A stretch of DNA of 18,871 bases from an uncultured Lachnobacterium sp. (GTDB lineage: Bacteria > Bacillota > Clostridia > Lachnospirales > Lachnospiraceae), in contig URLU01000021.1 in NCBI GenBank assembly GCA_900548765.1, forward strand, positions 1 through 18,871. The letters are read 5' to 3'. Made by a program: the position numbers and the translations under genes. Below, piece by piece: positions 15,211 through 18,871 of this stretch. Numbering within the stretch: position 1 is the first letter of the stretch; the number at the start of each line of letters is the position of its first letter. A model generated the notes under the pieces. It made no database searches and was not told the origin of the DNA. It was given only the letters and a program-made list of their open reading frames with translations.

Positions 15211-15239
15211 TAATTATCTATTATAAACTATTATGACAA
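15211..15239 (-). promoter_or_regulatory. Possible promoter of the mscS gene
   Basis: On the minus strand TTGTCA (15234-15239), a 17-base spacer and TAATTA (15211-15216) could serve. A perfect TATAAT also occurs at 15220-15225 without a good -35, so the exact start is uncertain. Confidence 0.4.
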
Positions 15240-15263
15240 AATCTTCACCATTTTTATAATATT

Positions 15264-15385
15264 GCTGGCAGTTTTTTCTGCATGCTATGGTATCCATAAA
15301 ACCTGTCACCGACAGACTTTCCTGCATACTTTGGTATACAGAGAACCTGCCACTGGCAGCTTCTCTTGCATACTTTGGCATATAA
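15264..15385. repeat. Array of 44-45 bp palindromic repeats (one partial and two full copies)
   Basis: The flank GCATACTTTGG or close variants begins at 15280, 15324 and 15369, giving spacings of 44 and 45 bases. Each unit holds a hairpin core: CTGTC-ACC-GACAG (15303-15315) and CTGCC-ACT-GGCAG (15347-15359). A partial copy (GCTGGCAG..) precedes from 15264. The same element is at 6540-6590. Stems differ by paired changes between copies. Minus-strand translations give strings such as KYAREAASGRF, so small frames here are not genes. It sits between the serA terminator and mscS. Confidence 0.85.
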
Positions 15386-15420
15386 AAAGTCCCCAGGCAT
15401 GACATACATCAGGCTTGGGG
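15384..15420 (-). terminator. Terminator of the ilvB-serC-serA operon
   Basis: On the minus strand the arms CCCCAAGC and GCCTGGGG pair with one mismatch, with an inner TGA/TCA pairing, followed by ACTTTTTAT. It lies 41 bases after the serA stop. Confidence 0.8.
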
Positions 15421-15425
15421 ATTCA

Positions 15426-15439
15426 TATACCAGGGTATA
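15426..15439. repeat. Palindrome TATACC-AG-GGTATA
   Basis: Six-base perfect arms with a two-base centre, between the serA stop and its terminator. It resembles the GGTATA/TATACC inverted repeat at 6475-6492 at the other repeat locus. No function can be read from it. Confidence 0.35.
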
Positions 15440-15461
15440 CAATTTCTTATACGCAGTGAAT

Positions 15462-16625
15462 TTATTTAACTACACGCACTCTGAGAACTCCATCCAGCTC
15501 GCTGATTTTTTCAACCACATCATCAGCTACTACAGAATCCACATCAATGAGTGAGTATGCGTAATCGCCCTTTCCTTTGTTAGTAAGGTCAGATACATTC
15601 ACATCAGCGTCACCTAATACTGTTGTAAATTTAGCGATAATACCCTTCTCATTCTTGTGAAGGATGCCAATACGTCCGGCAGTTGTACATGCTCCCATGT
15701 TGCAGTCTGGGAAGTTTACAGAATGTACAATATTACCATTCTCCAGATAATCCCTGATTTCTCTTACCGCCATAATCGCACAGTTGTCTTCTGACTCTGC
15801 TGTTGAAGCTCCAAGGTGAGGGGTAACAATACATCCCTTTGCACCAACTGTTGTTGTGTTAGGGAAATCAGATACATACTTGTGCACCTTGCCCTTTGCA
15901 AGCGCATCAACCATTGCTTCCTCATCTACAAGCAAATCTCTTGCAAAGTTAAGCACAATTGCTGTTGGCTTCATCATTGCAATTGCATCTGCATTAATCA
16001 TCTTCTTTGTGGAATCCAGAAGTGGCACATGGATTGTGATAAAATCACACTCACGATAAATATCCTCTACATTTGTCACATGCTTTACGCTTCTTGTCAG
16101 ATTCCAGGCTGCATTTACAGAAATATAAGGGTCATATCCATATACTTCCATGCCCAGGCTTGTAGCTGCGTTTGCAACCAGCACACCGATTGCTCCAAGT
16201 CCAATAACTCCAAGCTTCTTGCCTGAGATTTCAGTTCCTGCAAAGTTCTTTTTCTGCTTTTCTGCTGTCTTTGCGATATTCTCATCATTCTGGTTCTCAA
16301 GACACCAGTCGATTCCACCTACAATATCACGGGCTGCATAGAGCATTCCTGCAAATACAAGCTCCTTTACACCATTTGCATTTGCCCCTGGTGTGTTAAA
16401 TACTACGATTCCCTTGTCTGCACACTTGTCAAGTGGAATATTGTTTACTCCTGCTCCTGCTCTTGCTACTGCAAGAAGTGAATCAGGCAGCTCCAAATCA
16501 TGCATTGCTGCACTTCTTACTAAGACTGCATCTGCATCCTTTAATTCATCCACCTTTGTATACTCATTTGAAAATAAATCAAGTCCTACTCCCGCGATTG
16601 GGTTGAGGCAATTATATTTGTACAT
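15462..16625 (-). CDS. serA: D-3-phosphoglycerate dehydrogenase with ACT domain
   Basis: First step of serine synthesis: oxidises 3-phosphoglycerate to 3-phosphohydroxypyruvate with NAD. The 387-residue chain has the substrate loop RAGAGVNNI (55-63), the NAD-binding GLGAIG (142-147), catalytic R229 in NFARD, and catalytic H270 in PHLGAS. A C-terminal ACT domain runs from about 318 to 387 (GIIAKFTTVLGDADVNVSDL), expected to mediate feedback by serine. ATG 16625 is chosen because AGGAGG lies seven bases upstream; the longer frame from a TTG at 16649 would contain that ribosome binding site within its own codons. It is the last gene of the operon, 52 bp after serC, and is followed by a terminator. 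Confidence 0.97.
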   Translation of the reverse strand: MYKYNCLNPIAGVGLDLFSNEYTKVDELKDADAVLVRSAAMHDLELPDSLLAVARAGAGVNNIPLDKCADKGIVVFNTPGANANGVKELVFAGMLYAARDIVGGIDWCLENQNDENIAKTAEKQKKNFAGTEISGKKLGVIGLGAIGVLVANAATSLGMEVYGYDPYISVNAAWNLTRSVKHVTNVEDIYRECDFITIHVPLLDSTKKMINADAIAMMKPTAIVLNFARDLLVDEEAMVDALAKGKVHKYVSDFPNTTTVGAKGCIVTPHLGASTAESEDNCAIMAVREIRDYLENGNIVHSVNFPDCNMGACTTAGRIGILHKNEKGIIAKFTTVLGDADVNVSDLTNKGKGDYAYSLIDVDSVVADDVVEKISELDGVLRVRVVK

Positions 16626-16677
16626 TTTCTTTCCTCCTTTATTAAACAAGCCCTATATGCACCATCCGTTGTCAGTT

Positions 16678-17760
16678 CTATGAGTTCTCAGCCTCGAATT
16701 TCTTCATAAACTCTACCAGCTTCTTAACACCCTCTGTAGGCATAGCGTTGTAGATAGAAGCTCTCATTCCACCAACTGTTCTGTGTCCCTTGAGGTTTAC
16801 AAAGCCTGCTGCTGTTGCTTCCTTTACGAATTTAGCGTCAAGGTCTGGGTCTCCTGTTACAAATGGGACATTCATAAGCGAACGATCTTCTTTTCTGACG
16901 GTTCCCTTGAACATCCTGCTTTCCTCAAGGAAATCATAGAGGATTGCAGCCTTCTCCTCGTTATGTTTCTTCATTGCCTCAAGTCCACCCATCTTCTTGA
17001 GCCATTTGAATACCTTGCCACATATATAAATGCCGTAGCATGGTGGTGTGTTGTAAAGGCTGTCGTTGTCTGCCTGAGTCTTCCACTTAAGCATGGTTGG
17101 TGTGCCTGGGAGGCAGTCATCTGTGATTAGGTCTTCACGGATAATCGCAATTACCACTCCTGCAGGTCCGATATTTTTCTGGACTCCGCCGTATACTACA
17201 CCATATTTTGTAACATCAATTGGCTCTGATAAGAAACATGAGGATACATCAGATACAAGCAGCTTACCCTTTGTGTCTGGCAGGGTTTTGTACTTTGTAC
17301 CATAAATTGTGTTGTTTTCACAGATGTATACATAGTCCATATCATCTGTAATAGGAAGATCTGAACAATCAGGAATATATGAGAAGGTCTCATCTGCTGA
17401 GGATGCAAGCTCTACAGCCTCACCATAAATCTTAGCTTCCTGAAAAGCCTTTTTAGCCCACTGTCCTGTGATGATATAGCCAGCTTTTCTGTTTTTCATA
17501 AGGTTCATTGGAACCTCTGCAAAAAACTGTGAAGCTCCACCCTGAAGGAAAAGGACCTTATAATTGTCAGGGATATTCATAAGGTCACGAAGGTCTGCCT
17601 CTGCTTCTTTGATGATGTCATCAAACCATTTAGATCTGTGGCTCATCTCCATAACAGACATTCCGCTTCCCTTGTAATCCATCATCTCATCTGCTGCTTC
17701 TTTCAATACTTCCTCTGGAAGCACAGCAGGACCTGCTGAAAAGTTGTACACTCTGCTCAT
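16678..17760 (-). CDS. serC: Phosphoserine aminotransferase
   Basis: Second step of serine synthesis: a PLP enzyme that converts 3-phosphohydroxypyruvate and glutamate to phosphoserine and 2-oxoglutarate. The 360-residue chain begins with the family start YNFSAGPAVLP. It shows EMSHRSKWF (38-46), the phosphate-binding GGASQF (74-79), and the PLP lysine K195 in YGGVQKNIGPAG. The C-terminal GHRTVGGMRASIYNAMP binds substrate phosphate. Length equals the E. coli enzyme. ATG 17760 has GTGAGGA upstream. It lies 48 bp after ilvB and before serA. No serB (phosphatase) gene is in the window. Confidence 0.98.
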   Translation of the reverse strand: MSRVYNFSAGPAVLPEEVLKEAADEMMDYKGSGMSVMEMSHRSKWFDDIIKEAEADLRDLMNIPDNYKVLFLQGGASQFFAEVPMNLMKNRKAGYIITGQWAKKAFQEAKIYGEAVELASSADETFSYIPDCSDLPITDDMDYVYICENNTIYGTKYKTLPDTKGKLLVSDVSSCFLSEPIDVTKYGVVYGGVQKNIGPAGVVIAIIREDLITDDCLPGTPTMLKWKTQADNDSLYNTPPCYGIYICGKVFKWLKKMGGLEAMKKHNEEKAAILYDFLEESRMFKGTVRKEDRSLMNVPFVTGDPDLDAKFVKEATAAGFVNLKGHRTVGGMRASIYNAMPTEGVKKLVEFMKKFEAENS

Positions 17761-17808
17761 ATTTGTTTCCTCACTTTCTTACTTATAAACATTTTCGTTT
17801 CATAGCTA

Positions 17809-18871
17809 TTATTTATTTTTTAAATTATAATCCTCTTCGTCAAAGGCTTCATTAATTGGCGAACCAGGTGCAACCATAGGCCATACCTTATCATCACAAT
17901 CAATAATACAGTCAATTACAAATGGCTTTTTGCATGCAAGCGCCTCTGCAAAGGCTTCCTTAAACTCTTCCTTTGTAGTTACTCTTCTTGCCTCAGCTCC
18001 CATTGCTTCACACAGCTTGACATAGTCAACACCATCATCCAGCACTGTAGCCGAGTAATGCTTCTCGTAGAATAAGGTCTGCCACTGTCTGACCATTCCA
18101 AGTACATGGTTATTGATAATAACCTCAATAAGTGGAAGCTTCTCTCTGGATGCAGTTGCGATTTCATTCATGTTCATTCTGAAACAGCCATCACCGGCGA
18201 TATTGATTACCTGCTTATCCGGGTTTGCTGTCTGTGCTCCAATTGCAGCTCCCAAACCATAGCCCATTGTTCCAAGTCCACCAGAAGTAAGCAGATGTCT
18301 TGGCTTGCTGTATTTAAAATACTGGGCTGCCCACATCTGATGCTGGCCAACCTCAGTTACCATAATTGCATCTCCATGAGTCATCTCGTAGATTGCCTCA
18401 ATAACAGCAGGACCCGAAAGGCCATTCCTGTTGTAGTCCAGTGGAAACTGCTTAGCATATCCTGCAATATGCTCATTCCAGGCTGTGTGTTCCTGCTTTG
18501 TAAGCTTTGCATTTATAAGCTTTAAGGCTTCGTTTACATCACCTACCACATCTGCTGTAACTCTGATATTCTTATTAATCTCAGCAGGGTCTACATCAAT
18601 CTGAAGTATTTTTGCCTGACGGGCAAATTTCTTTGGATTGCCAAGCACGCGGTCTGAAAATCTGGTTCCAATTGCTATAAGCAGGTCACACTCTGAAACA
18701 CCAAGGTTTGAGGTCTTGGTTCCATGCATTCCAAGCATTCCTGTGTAGTCTGCCGATGTTCCATCATATGCACCCTTGCCCATAAGTGTGTCACATACAG
18801 GTGCATCCACCAGTTCTACAAATTTCTTTAATTCTTCGCTTGCTCCCGAAAGAACTGCTCCACCACCTACG
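17809..18871 (-). CDS. ilvB: Acetolactate synthase large subunit, C-terminal part (cut by window edge)
   Basis: The frame is open to the right edge; 353 residues are visible, and the true start lies outside (a GTG at 18810 is internal). The enzyme condenses two pyruvates to acetolactate, or pyruvate with 2-ketobutyrate, using ThDP, Mg and FAD for branched-chain amino acids. Visible parts are the central FAD domain (VDAPVCDTLMGKGAY, then LGMHGTKTSN, then IAIGTRFSDRV) and the ThDP domain with GDG (visible residues 226-228) and the NN end of the ThDP motif (253-254). The C-terminus VWPMVAPGSPINEAF is typical of biosynthetic AHAS large subunits. No small regulatory subunit gene follows; serC and serA do. 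A stand-alone ilvH/ilvN elsewhere is likely. Confidence 0.95.
   Translation of the reverse strand, partial: VGGGAVLSGASEELKKFVELVDAPVCDTLMGKGAYDGTSADYTGMLGMHGTKTSNLGVSECDLLIAIGTRFSDRVLGNPKKFARQAKILQIDVDPAEINKNIRVTADVVGDVNEALKLINAKLTKQEHTAWNEHIAGYAKQFPLDYNRNGLSGPAVIEAIYEMTHGDAIMVTEVGQHQMWAAQYFKYSKPRHLLTSGGLGTMGYGLGAAIGAQTANPDKQVINIAGDGCFRMNMNEIATASREKLPLIEVIINNHVLGMVRQWQTLFYEKHYSATVLDDGVDYVKLCEAMGAEARRVTTKEEFKEAFAEALACKKPFVIDCIIDCDDKVWPMVAPGSPINEAFDEEDYNLKNK

Noticed and set aside
15264..15385. CRISPR array
   Set aside because: There are only two full diverged units of 44-45 bp, with no unique spacers between identical repeats and no cas genes; the core is a hairpin repeat.
15214..15442. Small minus-strand frames of 62-63 codons between serA and mscS
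   Set aside because: They are translations of the palindromic repeat and terminator, with no ribosome binding site; the same peptide-like strings recur at the other repeat locus.

Overview
The window reads as a chromosomal segment of an anaerobic, low-to-mid GC Firmicute. Gene content, gene order (era-yqzL-recO, ilvB-serC-serA), AGGAGG ribosome binding sites and codon use fit the Lachnospiraceae, probably the Roseburia / Agathobacter (Eubacterium) rectale group. The family assignment is inference from the sequence; no search was run. All 15 protein genes lie on the minus strand, so transcription runs from high to low coordinates. The two outer genes are cut by the window ends.

Right part (18871-15384): the end of ilvB (acetolactate synthase large subunit), then serC and serA, giving a branched-chain amino acid plus serine synthesis operon closed by a hairpin terminator. 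Downstream is a small array of 44-45 bp palindromic repeats, then an MscS-type mechanosensitive channel gene and a cold-shock protein gene. The cold-shock gene has its own near-consensus promoter, a hairpin at the predicted mRNA 5' end and a strong terminator.

Middle (13912-6592): an extended -10 promoter drives a large M16C zinc metallopeptidase gene, followed by era (ribosome assembly GTPase), a small yqzL-like gene that overlaps recO out of frame, and recO (recombination mediator). A lipoprotein gene with its own promoter and glyS (dimeric glycyl-tRNA synthetase with terminator) follow. A further copy of the palindromic repeat lies after glyS.

Left part (6412-1) is the most interesting. 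One tight seven-gene operon starts at an extended -10 promoter with a perfect CCCCC-TA-GGGGG palindrome just upstream. In order it encodes a CooC-type ATPase with the CXC metal motif, two 2-hydroxyacyl-CoA dehydratase / benzoyl-CoA reductase (HgdA/B, BcrC) family subunits, their ATP-dependent activator (HgdC family), and an unrecognised 55-residue single-span membrane protein. A 243-residue protein resembling part of acetyl-CoA synthase (CdhC/AcsB) and a multi-cluster iron-sulfur protein that runs off the window complete it. No CoA-transferase, CoA-ligase or CO dehydrogenase gene is visible. The combination suggests an ATP-driven low-potential reductase or dehydratase with its own electron donor and a CooC/ACS-like maturation or metal-handling branch. 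I know of no characterised pathway with this composition, and its substrate cannot be read from the sequence.
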